DNA of 60,044 nucleotides from Pseudomonadales bacterium (GCA_016779585.1 JADHNI010000010.1:1-60044); one strand, 5' to 3'. Counted from the stretch's first letter, positions 1 to 7,885 are shown. Program-made: numbers and translations. Notes: a model not told the origin generated them from the sequence alone.

Positions 1-1
1 G

Positions 2-94
2 GTGCGTATTGAAGTGCATCCGGATTCCAGTGATGTCTTTTCAGTGCGCCAGGAAGTCCTCACAGAGAATATCGACAAGCGCCCAGGGGACTGA
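2..94 (+). CDS. C-terminal end of an unidentified protein (partial)
   Basis: An open frame enters from the left edge and ends at a TGA at 92-94, giving about 30 C-terminal residues (ending NIDKRPGD). It is too short to place in a family. The stretch from 95 to 213 holds only an 18-codon ATG frame (96-149) that resembles nothing I know. It ends head-on to the minus-strand gene that follows. Confidence 0.35.
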   Translation: MRIEVHPDSSDVFSVRQEVLTENIDKRPGD

Positions 95-213
95 GATGGA
101 ACTTTTTGATGCCAACTTTCCCGGGCGTTATACGGTGCCTGGTGGATAGGGTCCGATCAGCCGTCGTCCGGTTGATAACAAGGTGAGTCTCAACCGCTTC
201 CTGCATTTACTGG

Positions 214-663
214 CTAAGCAGGTGTCAGTTCCACCAGGACTGTCTCCGGCAACGCCTTCTCAAAATCTTCTGCAACCGGTGTGCGGTCTTTGTTGAGTCG
301 TACATTGTGATACGGCGCATCCTGTGGAAACAACCTCATGTTTTCTGCCAGTGCCGGGCTGATGCGCTGCAGGTCGTCTGTAATAACTTCAGCGTGATAC
401 TTTTTCATGTCTCCGCCAATCAGGAGGGTGACTTCCGGTTTGGCTTTAACATTGGGCCACCATCTGGTTTCCTTGCTGGTAAAGCAGATGACCTTGTCGG
501 CATCTCGCTGGTATCGCACCGGGGTTCTAAAACCCTTGCCGGTTTTCCTGCCGGTGAAGTAGATCACCATCAGGCTGTCACTGAAGAAACCGTGAACCGG
601 TGACTTCAACAGCAGCGTAACGATGACGTTGATGAATTTGAACAGTGGTTCTGGAACTTTCAT
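214..663 (-). CDS. F420H2-dependent nitroreductase-like (Ddn/DUF385 family) protein
   Basis: 149 residues, the normal size for the deazaflavin-dependent nitroreductase family. The family-typical core is visible: TGRKTGKGFRTPV followed by WWPNVKAKPEVTLLIGG, the split-barrel fold that binds F420 or flavin. Family members reduce quinones, nitro compounds or enones. Its ATG overlaps the stop of the upstream acyl-CoA dehydrogenase (ATGA, 660-663), so the two are translationally coupled and probably act in one catabolic route. Which cofactor it uses cannot be read from the sequence; F420 is not established for this organism. Confidence 0.8.
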   Translation of the reverse strand: MKVPEPLFKFINVIVTLLLKSPVHGFFSDSLMVIYFTGRKTGKGFRTPVRYQRDADKVICFTSKETRWWPNVKAKPEVTLLIGGDMKKYHAEVITDDLQRISPALAENMRLFPQDAPYHNVRLNKDRTPVAEDFEKALPETVLVELTPA

Positions 664-1826
664 TTGAGTAGCTCTCCGGCAATGATCATCTTGCGCACTT
701 CAGTGGTCCCGGCGCCGATCTCGAGGAGCTTTGTACCCCGAAACAGGCGGTTCACCTCGGACTCCCAGATGTAGCCGCTGCCACCGTGAATCTGTACAGC
801 ATAATCCAGTACCCGGTTGCACATGTTGGCGCAATACATGACGGATGCTGCAGTTCTCGCATGGATCTCACCGCGACCGGCCTCGTGCCCCTCGACACCG
901 TCTGACTCCGACAGGACCTGCCAGCAGAAGGTTTTCATCGTTTCGATCCAGGTGTACATATCGGCGAGGTAAGACTGGATCATCTGGAACTCTGAAATTG
1001 TCTTGCCGAACTGTTCGCGTGTTTTCGCGTAGTCAACAGATAGTTCGAGTGCGCGCTCGGCCATGCCCACATTGATAGTTGCAATCATGGCGCGTTCAAA
1101 ATCGAGCCCGCTCATGACAACCTTGTGTCCCTGGTTTTCCTCGCCGACAATGTTGTCTCTTGGCACCACCAGGTCTTCAAACACCAGCTCTGCTGTCTGG
1201 CTGCCGCGGAAACCCATCTTGTTCAGTTTCTGCGCAACCTTGAAACCGGGCGATTTGGTTTCGACAGCAAATGCAGTAATACCTTTCGAGCCCTGGCCCG
1301 GTTCTGTTTTGGCATAAAGAAGGCACACATCGGCGACCGGTCCATTGGTGATATACAGCTTGGAGCCGTTGATGATGAAGTTGTCGCCATCTTTAACGGC
1401 CCTGGTGCGCATGGAGCCGAGGGCGTCAGAACCTGCGCCAGGTTCGGTCAATCCTAGACATCCCGTCCACTCGCCGGAACAGAGTTTTGGCAGGTAATGC
1501 TCACGAATGGATTCGTTGCCGTTGTTGTAGAGGTTGTTGGCGCAGAGGTTGTCGTGCGCGACCCATGAAAGGCCGAAGGCATGGTTATAGCGGGAGAAAG
1601 CCTGCAGGATGACGCCAGCTTCAACATAACCCATGCCGACGCCGCCGTATTTCTCCGGAACGGTGACGCCAAGAAAACCCAGGTCACCTAGTTTGGGCAT
1701 CAGGGCGTCTGGCCACCACTCCTCGTTGTCCATGCGCTCCGCCAGTGGCAGCAGCTGTTCGCGACCGAACTTGTCAGCGTGGTCCAGCAGGAGGGCCTGG
1801 TCATCGCTAAGTTGAAACTGGGTCAT
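660..1826 (-). CDS. Acyl-CoA dehydrogenase, isovaleryl-CoA dehydrogenase type
   Basis: 388 residues, full length. Signature 1 is GLTEPGAGSD (about 125-134) and signature 2 runs from QIHGGSGY to IGAGTTEVRK near the C-terminus. Most family members carry the catalytic Glu in YEGT; here that position is Ala (IGAGT), as in isovaleryl-CoA dehydrogenases, and the alternative base expected in that subfamily is present as Glu244 in GLDFER. This points to a branched-chain or related acyl-CoA substrate, using FAD and passing electrons to ETF. The exact substrate is inference. It lies 14 bases downstream of the epoxide hydrolase gene and overlaps the nitroreductase-like gene, so the three form an operon. 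Confidence 0.9.
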   Translation of the reverse strand: MTQFQLSDDQALLLDHADKFGREQLLPLAERMDNEEWWPDALMPKLGDLGFLGVTVPEKYGGVGMGYVEAGVILQAFSRYNHAFGLSWVAHDNLCANNLYNNGNESIREHYLPKLCSGEWTGCLGLTEPGAGSDALGSMRTRAVKDGDNFIINGSKLYITNGPVADVCLLYAKTEPGQGSKGITAFAVETKSPGFKVAQKLNKMGFRGSQTAELVFEDLVVPRDNIVGEENQGHKVVMSGLDFERAMIATINVGMAERALELSVDYAKTREQFGKTISEFQMIQSYLADMYTWIETMKTFCWQVLSESDGVEGHEAGRGEIHARTAASVMYCANMCNRVLDYAVQIHGGSGYIWESEVNRLFRGTKLLEIGAGTTEVRKMIIAGELLK

Positions 1827-1840
1827 GTGGTGGTTCCCTG

Positions 1841-2992
1841 TTAAGAAGTGAGTGCGCGCTTGAAGGCGCGCAGTTCACTGACAAAAAGTTCCGGCTGTTC
1901 GAAGGCGGCGAAGTGGCCACCCTTGTCCAGGTCGTTCCAGTACTGGATGTTGGTGTACCGTTGTTCTGCCCATGAGCGCGGTGTTCTTACGATCTCCTTC
2001 GGGTAGCTGCTCACACCGGTTGGTAGTTTGACGGTGTTATCTTCGCCGCGCCCAAACGCCTTGTTAAAACTTTCCCAGTAGAGTCGAGCTGAGGAAGCCC
2101 CTGAATTGGTCAGCCAGTAGAACATGATATTGTCCAGGAGTTCATCACGAGTGAGCACGTTTTCGGGGTGACCGTTGCAGTCTGTCCATTGATAAAACTT
2201 TTCCAGTATCCAGGCGGACTGGCCAATAGGTGAGTCAGACAGGCCGTAACCCAGGGTCTGGGGCCTGGTGCTCTGCTGTTTCGAGTAACCTGAGTCCCAT
2301 TGCCGATAAAACCCGGCGCCTGCAAGGGCTATCTTGTCTGTCTCGTCAGGATTTTCACGTGCAGCTTTCGTGGCGCGGGCGTTGGGCATGTTCACGTGAA
2401 TGGCCTCGCACCGACCGAGATTCTGTATGCCGATGCCCGTTGTTACGGCACTACCCCAGTCGCCGCCCTGGGCGTAGTAGCTTTCATAGCCAAGCCTTTG
2501 CATGAGGGTATCCCATGCCTCAGCGATTTTCGGGATGTTCCAGCCGGTGGCGTTCGGTTTTCCCGAGAATCCATAACCGGGGAGAGAAGGGCAGACGACA
2601 TGGTACGCATCGGCCGCGTCGCCGCCATGTTTTGTCGGCTCCGTCAGCGGTTCAATGATCTTGTGAAACTCAACGATGGATCCCGGCCAGCCATGGGTGA
2701 TGATGATGGGAGTTGCATCTTCATGGCTGCTCTTGGCGTGGATAAAGTGAATATCCAGGTCATCTATCGCTGTCTTGTATTGCGGGAAGCGGTTCAGTCG
2801 ATCCTGGGTGTCATACCAGTTGTATTCGCTGGCCCAGTACTGGCAGAACTCCCTGTGGTAACGAAGTGGCACGCCCTGGCTCCAGTCGTCCACGGTTTCA
2901 GACTCAGGCCAACGGGCACTTTTTAACCGTTGCCGCAGGTCTTCAAGCTCGGTTTTCGGAACATCCAACTTGAAAGGGCGGATCTGCGCCAT
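1841..2992 (-). CDS. Epoxide hydrolase (alpha/beta hydrolase with EHN domain)
   Basis: 383 residues from the ATG at 2992 (MAQIRPF), chosen over an ATG eight codons upstream because AGGAAAAG lies directly before it. An N-terminal epoxide-hydrolase (EHN) domain is followed by the alpha/beta hydrolase core. Visible motifs are the oxyanion loop HGWPGS, the nucleophile elbow GGDWGS with its Asp, and a C-terminal GGHFAAFEQP carrying the catalytic His. Family members open epoxides to diols. It is the first gene of a run with acyl-CoA dehydrogenase and nitroreductase-like genes, downstream of a thioesterase gene. The natural substrate is unknown. Confidence 0.9.
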   Translation of the reverse strand: MAQIRPFKLDVPKTELEDLRQRLKSARWPESETVDDWSQGVPLRYHREFCQYWASEYNWYDTQDRLNRFPQYKTAIDDLDIHFIHAKSSHEDATPIIITHGWPGSIVEFHKIIEPLTEPTKHGGDAADAYHVVCPSLPGYGFSGKPNATGWNIPKIAEAWDTLMQRLGYESYYAQGGDWGSAVTTGIGIQNLGRCEAIHVNMPNARATKAARENPDETDKIALAGAGFYRQWDSGYSKQQSTRPQTLGYGLSDSPIGQSAWILEKFYQWTDCNGHPENVLTRDELLDNIMFYWLTNSGASSARLYWESFNKAFGRGEDNTVKLPTGVSSYPKEIVRTPRSWAEQRYTNIQYWNDLDKGGHFAAFEQPELFVSELRAFKRALTS

Positions 2993-3002
2993 GGCTTTTC
3001 CT

Positions 3003-3019
3003 GGCTTGTGGAACAAGCC
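3003..3019 (-). promoter_or_regulatory. Hairpin in the leader of the epoxide hydrolase gene
   Basis: GGCTTGT-GGA-ACAAGCC is a perfect 7-bp stem with a three-base loop. On the minus strand it ends just before the AGGAAAAG ribosome site of the epoxide hydrolase. No T-run follows, so it is not a classical terminator; it may separate the thioesterase message from the next gene or affect translation. A second weaker stem, CCCGG-ATTGC-CCGGG, sits at 3045-3059. Confidence 0.4.
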
Positions 3020-3060
3020 GCCATACTAGCAAATTTCGTGACTGCCCGGATTGCCCGGGT

Positions 3061-3444
3061 CTAGGATGCGATGATCATAAAGGTGCCCATGGCCCTGGCG
3101 ATGAGGCGCTCATTTTCATCAGATACCGTGCTTTCCATCACCGCAGTTTTCCTGCCCTTGTTGATGACCTCGGTTCTGCATGAAAGCCGACCGGCCAGCG
3201 CAGGTCTGAAGTAGTTGATCTTGATCTCGATAGTCGAGCAGATCTCGCCTTCCGCCAGTTGGGAAGTCAGCGCGCCGCCCATACCTGTATCTGCCAGGGC
3301 GTAGATAACAGCCCCGTGAACCACACCATGTGGGTTCATGTGTTTCTCTTCGGTCACCATTTCAGAAACACAGACACCATCTGCCCGGCTGGTGACTTCA
3401 AAGCCGATCAGGTCAGCAAAAGGGTGAGGTACTGCGTTTTCCAT
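3061..3444 (-). CDS. PaaI-family hot-dog thioesterase
   Basis: 127 residues from ATG 3444 (MENAVPHPF). Longer upstream reading is possible, but it would run through the divergent promoter region. The hot-dog signature is NPHGVVHGAVIYALADTGMG (about residues 37-56), with the conserved HGG-like helix start. Family members cleave aryl- or acyl-CoA thioesters. It is divergent from the MaoC-type hydratase gene at 3520, and the 75-base gap must hold both promoters. It stands 68 bases ahead of the epoxide hydrolase in the same direction, with hairpins between them. Confidence 0.85.
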   Translation of the reverse strand: MENAVPHPFADLIGFEVTSRADGVCVSEMVTEEKHMNPHGVVHGAVIYALADTGMGGALTSQLAEGEICSTIEIKINYFRPALAGRLSCRTEVINKGRKTAVMESTVSDENERLIARAMGTFMIIAS

Positions 3445-3519
3445 GGAAGATTCTCTACTCCTGGAGCTGTGATATTCTGCGGTCCTTTCGACAGACATTC
3501 CATAGTAAAGGAGACTCAA

Positions 3520-4395
3520 TTGGCTATTACACTGGCTGACGTAGAAGAAGCATTGGCGATCGAACCGGAAGAAATCCCGGGTAGCTACACGGACAGGGAC
3601 TCGCTGCTCTATAACGTGGCAATTGGCATGGGCAAAGACCCGCTGGATGCCAGGGAACTGGAATATGTCTGTGAAACCATTGGCAACAGGGTTGTGCCTA
3701 CCGCTGCTACCGTGCTGACACGGCCGGAACACCGCGCCAGCAATCCTCCGACCCTGATGTCGAAGATGAATTTTGTGATGATGCTGCATGGTGAGCAGCG
3801 TCTGCAGGTTCACCAGCCCCTGCCGCCTGCTGCTGAGACCCTGATCAGCAATGCAATTACCGGCGTTTACGACAAAGGGGAAGGTAAGGGAGCGCTGCTG
3901 ACCAATGAAACCCAGGTAAAACTCAAAGATGGTTCCCCCCTATACACGGTAGGCTCTACCCTGTTCTTCCGGGGTGATGGTGGATTTGGCGGCAGCTCCG
4001 AAGGCGCCCCGGTTGCACACACACTGCCTGATCGCGAACCCGATGCGGTATGCGAGCTTGCACAGCGTGATGACCAGGCCATGGTTTACGCGCTGTGTGG
4101 CGACAGGAATCCGCTGCACCGCGATCCAGGTATCGCGGCAAAAGCCGGATTCGACAAGCCGATCCTGCATGGCCTCTGTTCTTATGGCATTGCCTGCCAT
4201 GCGGTGCTGAAGACGATGCTGGACTACGACCAGACGAAGATGACGGGTTTCGACGTGCGCTTTTCTTCACCGGTTTTTCCCGGCGAAACCCACATCGTGG
4301 AAATGTGGAAAGATGACAATGTGGTGAGTTTCCGTACGCGTATCAAGGAGCGGGATGTTATCTCCATTAACAACGGCAAGTGCACACTCGCTTAA
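3520..4395 (+). CDS. MaoC-type (R)-specific 2-enoyl-CoA hydratase (double hot-dog)
   Basis: 291 residues starting at TTG 3520; AAAGGAG at 3507-3513 fixes the start with six bases of spacing. The N-terminal half is a degenerate hot-dog domain and the C-terminal half carries the hydratase-2 motif YALCGDRNPLHRDPGIA, with the catalytic Asp and His, followed by KPILHGLCSYG. Length and layout match the hydratase-2 domain of peroxisomal multifunctional enzyme type 2 and bacterial relatives. It would hydrate trans-2-enoyl-CoA to (R)-3-hydroxyacyl-CoA. Its end overlaps the last bases of the convergent amidotransferase gene (4392-4395). Confidence 0.88.
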   Translation: MAITLADVEEALAIEPEEIPGSYTDRDSLLYNVAIGMGKDPLDARELEYVCETIGNRVVPTAATVLTRPEHRASNPPTLMSKMNFVMMLHGEQRLQVHQPLPPAAETLISNAITGVYDKGEGKGALLTNETQVKLKDGSPLYTVGSTLFFRGDGGFGGSSEGAPVAHTLPDREPDAVCELAQRDDQAMVYALCGDRNPLHRDPGIAAKAGFDKPILHGLCSYGIACHAVLKTMLDYDQTKMTGFDVRFSSPVFPGETHIVEMWKDDNVVSFRTRIKERDVISINNGKCTLA

Positions 4396-5076
4396 GCTGC
4401 GAAGCGTACCAACCATCTGAATATCCTTTGTTGCTCCCGGAGGTAGAACATGTACTCCGGGTGCCATTGGACCCCAATAATGTTTCCCTCATCGTGTTCA
4501 ATCGCCTGGCACAGGCCGTCGAGATCCTCAGCAACCTTCCGAAATCCGGGTGCTGCCTGGCCGACAGCCTGGTAATGCAGGCTGTTGATTCGAAATGGCT
4601 TCTCCCCGGTGACCCTGGCCAGCGTTGAATTTTTGCTCACTCTTACGGTTTTCGTCGGCAATAGGCCTCTTCTGTTGTAGGTGAGTCGGCGCATATGCCT
4701 GATATCGGTGTGCAGGGTGCCGCCGAAAGTCACGTTGATCAGTTGGTGCCCACGACAGATACCCAGCATTGGCAGGTGACGCTCGTGAGCAGCGAGAATG
4801 TATCTTTGTTCGAGAGCATCTCGGCCCCGATCGTAAAACTTGTCCAGTGAAGGTTCTGCCTCGAACAGGGATGGGTGGATGTCATCGCCGCCGCCGATGA
4901 TCAGGCCATCTACGCGATCCACCGGGTATTCGCGAGAAACCGAAATGCGTTCAGCTTTTCCCCCCGGCCATCCACACGGCAAGTCTCAGGCAGATCCAGG
5001 ACGGTGAAAAGCTTCGGTCGTTACCGGTTACGCCGATAACAGGTCGTTGTGAATGCTTGTCAGTGTCTGGTGCCAT
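4392..5076 (-). pseudogene. Class I glutamine amidotransferase / PuuD-like gamma-glutamyl hydrolase, frameshifted
   Basis: Two reading frames together give one 227-residue peptidase C26-family protein. The first begins at ATG 5076 (MAPDTDKHSQRPVIGVTGND) and runs to AVWMAGGK; the second continues as AERISVSREYPVDRVDGLII. They join at a run of six C on the plus strand (4960-4965); five C would restore one frame. Catalytic parts are intact after the shift: nucleophile Cys in LGICRGHQ, His and Glu in GVQWHPEY. Family members hydrolyse gamma-glutamyl bonds or supply ammonia from glutamine. The start overlaps the amidoligase end by 49 bases, so the two are an operon pair. The indel may be a real mutation or a homopolymer sequencing error. 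Confidence 0.85.
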
Positions 5077-6004
5077 GATGGCTCATTGAGGGCAATTATC
5101 TGCTCGTTGTGCTCGCGCCACTGTGACGTGATCGTTTCAAGTTTTCTGTCGTCGGCCGCGAGTTCTTCGATGACGCACCAGATATTCCATGGCTGGTGCA
5201 GGTACCAGTGCTCGGTTTCCAGGTTGCAGTTGGGCAGACGATAGTGAAACGTTGGCGGGCGTTGATGCGATCATCATCGAGCTGTGTCACGAGGCGTTTT
5301 TCGTCCAGGTGTCGAAACAGTGGTGTCATGTCGAAACCACGATTCCGGGTTGGATTGTGTGCCAGGTAGTCATCGATGAGCTGCGCTTCAGTAACGTCTT
5401 CCGGATAGTCGAGCACGATGTTCGTGTACTCGGTATCGAACAGGTCGATGTATGGCGTGATGCGCCTTGAGAGATCCACCTTGTGGGTTTCGATGAGCCA
5501 TTCCTGAGCCAGCAGGAAAGCCTTGAGGTAGCGGATGATTGTTTTGGTTCGTGTATCCGGCAACTCAGGGTTGAGGTGAACGCCGAAGGCATAGAAGAAT
5601 GAATCAAAGGTGCCAACACCGCCGGCTTTGCGTAACTCTTCTGTGACGGCATCGAGAACTTCCAACTGGTCGACAGCAATTGGGGGGCAGACAACTTCCA
5701 CTGGTACAACCTGACTCGCAAGGGATGTCAGCCACTCCATGGCCGGGTCATTGGGGTATTCATCCTGCCGATCCCGGGCGAGCTCTTTTCCGAACTGCCA
5801 GTCCAGTTCGATCTTGAATTCACCGTGGTCCGGTGACTTCACCAGGCATTCTGCCTCGGTATCAGGAATCGTCGTGCCGTCCAGGCCGGCGGCAAGGATG
5901 TCGGCTGTCTGCTCAAGCGTGAGACCTGCGAACTCTATTTCGATGCCAACTCGTCGAGTTTCGCCGGTCTCAGCGCACTTAAGTGCATCCGGTACGTAAT
6001 ACAT
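5028..6004 (-). pseudogene. Amidoligase (Amidoligase_2, COOH-NH2 ligase family), frameshifted near the C-terminus
   Basis: The frame from ATG 6004 carries the family signature VGIEIEFAGL (about 19-28), then HGEFKIELDW, FGVHLNPE and TKTIIRYLKAF, typical of the ATP-dependent COOH-NH2 ligases related to glutamine synthetase. At 5252-5253 one A appears lost on the coding strand. The opened frame gives an unrelated basic tail, whereas the next frame reads TFHYRLPNCNLETEHWYLHQ and continues sensibly to TAA at 5028. The restored protein is 325 residues. It would form an amide or peptide bond on an unknown small molecule or peptide. It follows the Usp-like gene by 15 bases and overlaps the amidotransferase gene. 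Confidence 0.85.
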
Positions 6005-6019
6005 GTCGGAAGCCAGTTC

Positions 6020-6736
6020 TCAGGCAACCGCAGGCAGTTGTGTGATCTCTGCACCTCGATGAACCAGAAGGTCATGTGAGATGGGAGATTTAAGCATGTT
6101 GACCGCTTCACGTCTGAGTCTGATCAGCTGTTCGTCGTTTCTCGCCTGGGGCGTAGGCACACACGCAACGACCAGGTCTCCGGCGTTGAGCTCGTTTGGC
6201 GGTGAATGGAGTAATTCGACATCAGAGCCAAGTACCTGGCCCAGGTCCTGGGCCACGGTACAGGTCAGCATGTCGTCTGTTCGAGAGTCTTCCGTGTCGA
6301 ATATCCGTGCCCTGATTTCGGTGATTTCCGAATTACTGCAGATATACCAGACAGGATAGGTTGCAGATTCCAGCAACGAAATCGAGGTGCTGTCGAGCTT
6401 GTACTCGCCTGTGGTTTCTCGCAGCAGTAAATCGCCACGAAGTTGTTTTATAAGAGCATCCACAGACTTGAGTGAAAGTTCCGCTGTTTCAGTATGAGTT
6501 CTGAAGTCACTCCGGAAGCGAAGGTTGACTCGACGAGTCAAAACCTTGAACGCAAGTGTTTCTTCGATGCTGCGACCCATGGAGTGAGGTGGGGTGATAT
6601 GCAGCAGGGTGACTTTGCAATCGAAAGTCTTCTGTAGTTGTGCTGCTTTTTCGAAGAGGGGAGACTCTGCTGGGTTAAAGGGATTTAACAGCTGGGGTGT
6701 AACGAGCGCAATGACATGCGTCTGTTGAGTAATCAT
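6020..6736 (-). CDS. UspA-like universal stress protein
   Basis: 238 residues. The N-terminus (HVIALVTPQLLNPF, then KVTLLHITPP) has the alternating strand/helix start of a universal stress protein domain, and the length suggests a degenerate two-domain form. I see no clear G-2x-G-9x-G ATP loop, so nucleotide binding is doubtful. It is the first gene of the operon with the amidoligase and amidotransferase, and its promoter carries the operator shared with dps. The role is inferred: a stress-induced partner of the amidoligase pair. Confidence in the Usp assignment is moderate. Confidence 0.55.
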   Translation of the reverse strand: MITQQTHVIALVTPQLLNPFNPAESPLFEKAAQLQKTFDCKVTLLHITPPHSMGRSIEETLAFKVLTRRVNLRFRSDFRTHTETAELSLKSVDALIKQLRGDLLLRETTGEYKLDSTSISLLESATYPVWYICSNSEITEIRARIFDTEDSRTDDMLTCTVAQDLGQVLGSDVELLHSPPNELNAGDLVVACVPTPQARNDEQLIRLRREAVNMLKSPISHDLLVHRGAEITQLPAVA

Positions 6737-6742
6737 TGATTT

Positions 6743-6759
6743 TACGTTCCATGAACGTA
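6743..6759 (-). promoter_or_regulatory. Dyad in the 5' leader of the Usp-like operon
   Basis: TACGTTC-CAT-GAACGTA is a perfect 7-bp inverted repeat with a three-base centre. It lies between the predicted -10 box (6776-6781) and the ATG at 6736, so it is transcribed, and in RNA it would form a hairpin a few bases before the start codon. It could be a second operator or a translational control element. It has no counterpart in the dps leader. Confidence 0.45.
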
Positions 6760-6775
6760 TCTAAATTTGATAGCA

Positions 6776-6811
6776 ACTATACCGATATAATTGCGGTAAC
6801 GCAAATATTGC
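6776..6811 (-). promoter_or_regulatory. Promoter/operator of the Usp-amidoligase-amidotransferase operon
   Basis: On the minus strand a -35 TTGCGT (6804-6799) and a -10 TATAGT (6781-6776) are separated by exactly 17 bases. The -35 lies inside the dyad TTGCGGTAACGCAA (6791-6804), flanked by AATATTGC. The same dyad and flank recur at 7261-7281 upstream of dps, in the same orientation relative to the driven gene. Overlap of a dyad with -35 and spacer is the usual position for repression by a MarR protein, and the MarR gene lies between the two copies. Confidence 0.7.
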
Positions 6812-6838
6812 TAAAAGGAGAAGTATAATTGTCCGTTT

Positions 6839-7210
6839 TTACGGTGTGCGAGAAGCCGTTCGGCGGGTGTTGGTCAGCAGCGATCGAATGATTTTCTTGC
6901 CTTTTGATGTCAGGTGAATGGTCTTTCTTCTGAGGTTCATTGAGTCAAAACGCAACTCAATCAATCCCGGGCCGGGCCGCTTGGACGACGTCAGTACGGA
7001 CAGATCTGCAAGATTCCTGGAAAGAGCGGTCACGGACGTCATGTCCAGGGTTTTCAGTAGCTCGCTCTGGCTGAGCCCTTCGTTCATGTATACGTTCAGG
7101 AGAATGTGTAGTCTCAGCGCTGTAACGTCTGGCCCAAGCAACTTGCGTGCCTGAACCACAAGCCTGTCAAATTCTGCAGCCATCTTGGCCAGATCGTTCG
7201 GAGGGTTCAT
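6839..7210 (-). CDS. MarR-family transcriptional regulator
   Basis: 123 residues from ATG 7210 (MNPPNDLAKM). A winged helix-turn-helix is visible: LSQSELLKTLDMTSVTALSR as the HTH, then a basic wing and RRKTIHLTSKGKKIIRSLL, the usual MarR end (LTxxG). There is only a short N-terminal dimerisation helix and no Cys in a position that would mark an OhrR-type peroxide sensor, so the signal is unknown. It is divergent from dps; the shared gap holds one operator copy, and the second lies just past its own stop at the Usp operon promoter. It therefore most likely controls dps, the Usp-amidoligase operon and itself. Confidence 0.8.
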   Translation of the reverse strand: MNPPNDLAKMAAEFDRLVVQARKLLGPDVTALRLHILLNVYMNEGLSQSELLKTLDMTSVTALSRNLADLSVLTSSKRPGPGLIELRFDSMNLRRKTIHLTSKGKKIIRSLLTNTRRTASRTP

Positions 7211-7260
7211 AAACAGGTGCTTTCCGGTGGTTGGTGCTTTTTCGAGATGTTGTTTATATA

Positions 7261-7296
7261 GCAATATTTGCGATACCGCAACTAAATTGATAGGGT
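7261..7296 (+). promoter_or_regulatory. Promoter/operator of dps, near copy of the Usp operon operator
   Basis: GCAATATTTGCGATACCGCA at 7261-7280 matches the minus-strand sequence at 6811-6792 at all but one position. The likely -35 TTGCGA (7268-7273) is followed by 17 bases and a weak -10 TAGGGT (7291-7296), the same geometry as the other copy. It lies between the divergent marR-like and dps genes, so it can also act on the regulator's own transcription. Confidence 0.65.
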
Positions 7297-7326
7297 GGTT
7301 TTCACCTTCATTCGATGGAGGAAGTA

Positions 7327-7842
7327 ATGACTCAGCCTGCGCTGAAGACCTACACAACTAAAATGCGTACAGAGAACGGTATGCTGGACGGCGAGAAAAG
7401 CGAAGTCGCCGAGGTGTTGCGGGCGGCGCTTGCAGACACGTTCTCCCTGATGGTTGCTGCTCAGGGAGTGCGCTGGAATGTCCAGGGACCACTTTTCTAC
7501 AGCATTCACAAGTTAACCGAAGAACAATACGAAGAAATGTTCGAAGCGGTTGATGAGCTTGCCGAGCGTATTCGTGCGCTTGGATTTCCGGCTCCGGTTA
7601 ACGTATCCAGTCTTGTTGAGCCGGCAACGGTTCCCGAAGAGACGTTTGCCAGGGAGAAAGGCGAGATACTTGAGAGCCAGATCGATTTGTTGATCGAGGC
7701 CAACGAACAAATCGCCAAGACCTTGCATAAAGCGGCTGAAAGAATTGAAACTCTTCGTGACGTTCGAACTTCGGACATACTGGCTGAACGAATTGGTGTC
7801 CACGAACAAAACGCGTGGATGTTGCGTTCAATCATCAGCTAG
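7327..7842 (+). CDS. dps: Dps-type ferritin-like DNA-binding/iron-storage protein
   Basis: 171 residues from ATG 7327, placed by GGAGGA at 7317-7322. The four-helix ferritin-like core is clear: VRWNVQGPLFYSIHKLTEEQ, then YEEMFEAVDELAERIRALG, which supplies the Asp and Glu of the inter-subunit ferroxidase site. The first metal-ligand His of the usual HWN motif is Arg here (RWNV), while the second His (SIH) is kept. Dps proteins oxidise Fe(II) with peroxide, store iron and shield DNA. Divergent from the MarR gene and followed by a terminator and sodB. A charged N-terminal tail may contact DNA. Confidence 0.88.
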   Translation: MTQPALKTYTTKMRTENGMLDGEKSEVAEVLRAALADTFSLMVAAQGVRWNVQGPLFYSIHKLTEEQYEEMFEAVDELAERIRALGFPAPVNVSSLVEPATVPEETFAREKGEILESQIDLLIEANEQIAKTLHKAAERIETLRDVRTSDILAERIGVHEQNAWMLRSIIS

Positions 7843-7864
7843 ATCCTGCCGTGGGTTGTAAAAC

Positions 7865-7885
7865 GGGGGCTTTGAGCCCCCTTTT
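7865..7885 (+). terminator. Rho-independent terminator after dps
   Basis: GGGGGCT pairs with AGCCCCC around a three-base loop and is followed by TTTT. It begins 22 bases after the dps stop and ends 40 bases before the sodB start, so dps is probably transcribed alone with partial read-through. Confidence 0.8.

Noticed and set aside
96-149. 18-codon ATG frame near the left edge
   Set aside because: Too short, no features, no homology clue.
2300-2926. Plus-strand open frame of 208 codons inside the epoxide hydrolase gene
   Set aside because: Antisense to a gene with intact catalytic motifs; no family features.
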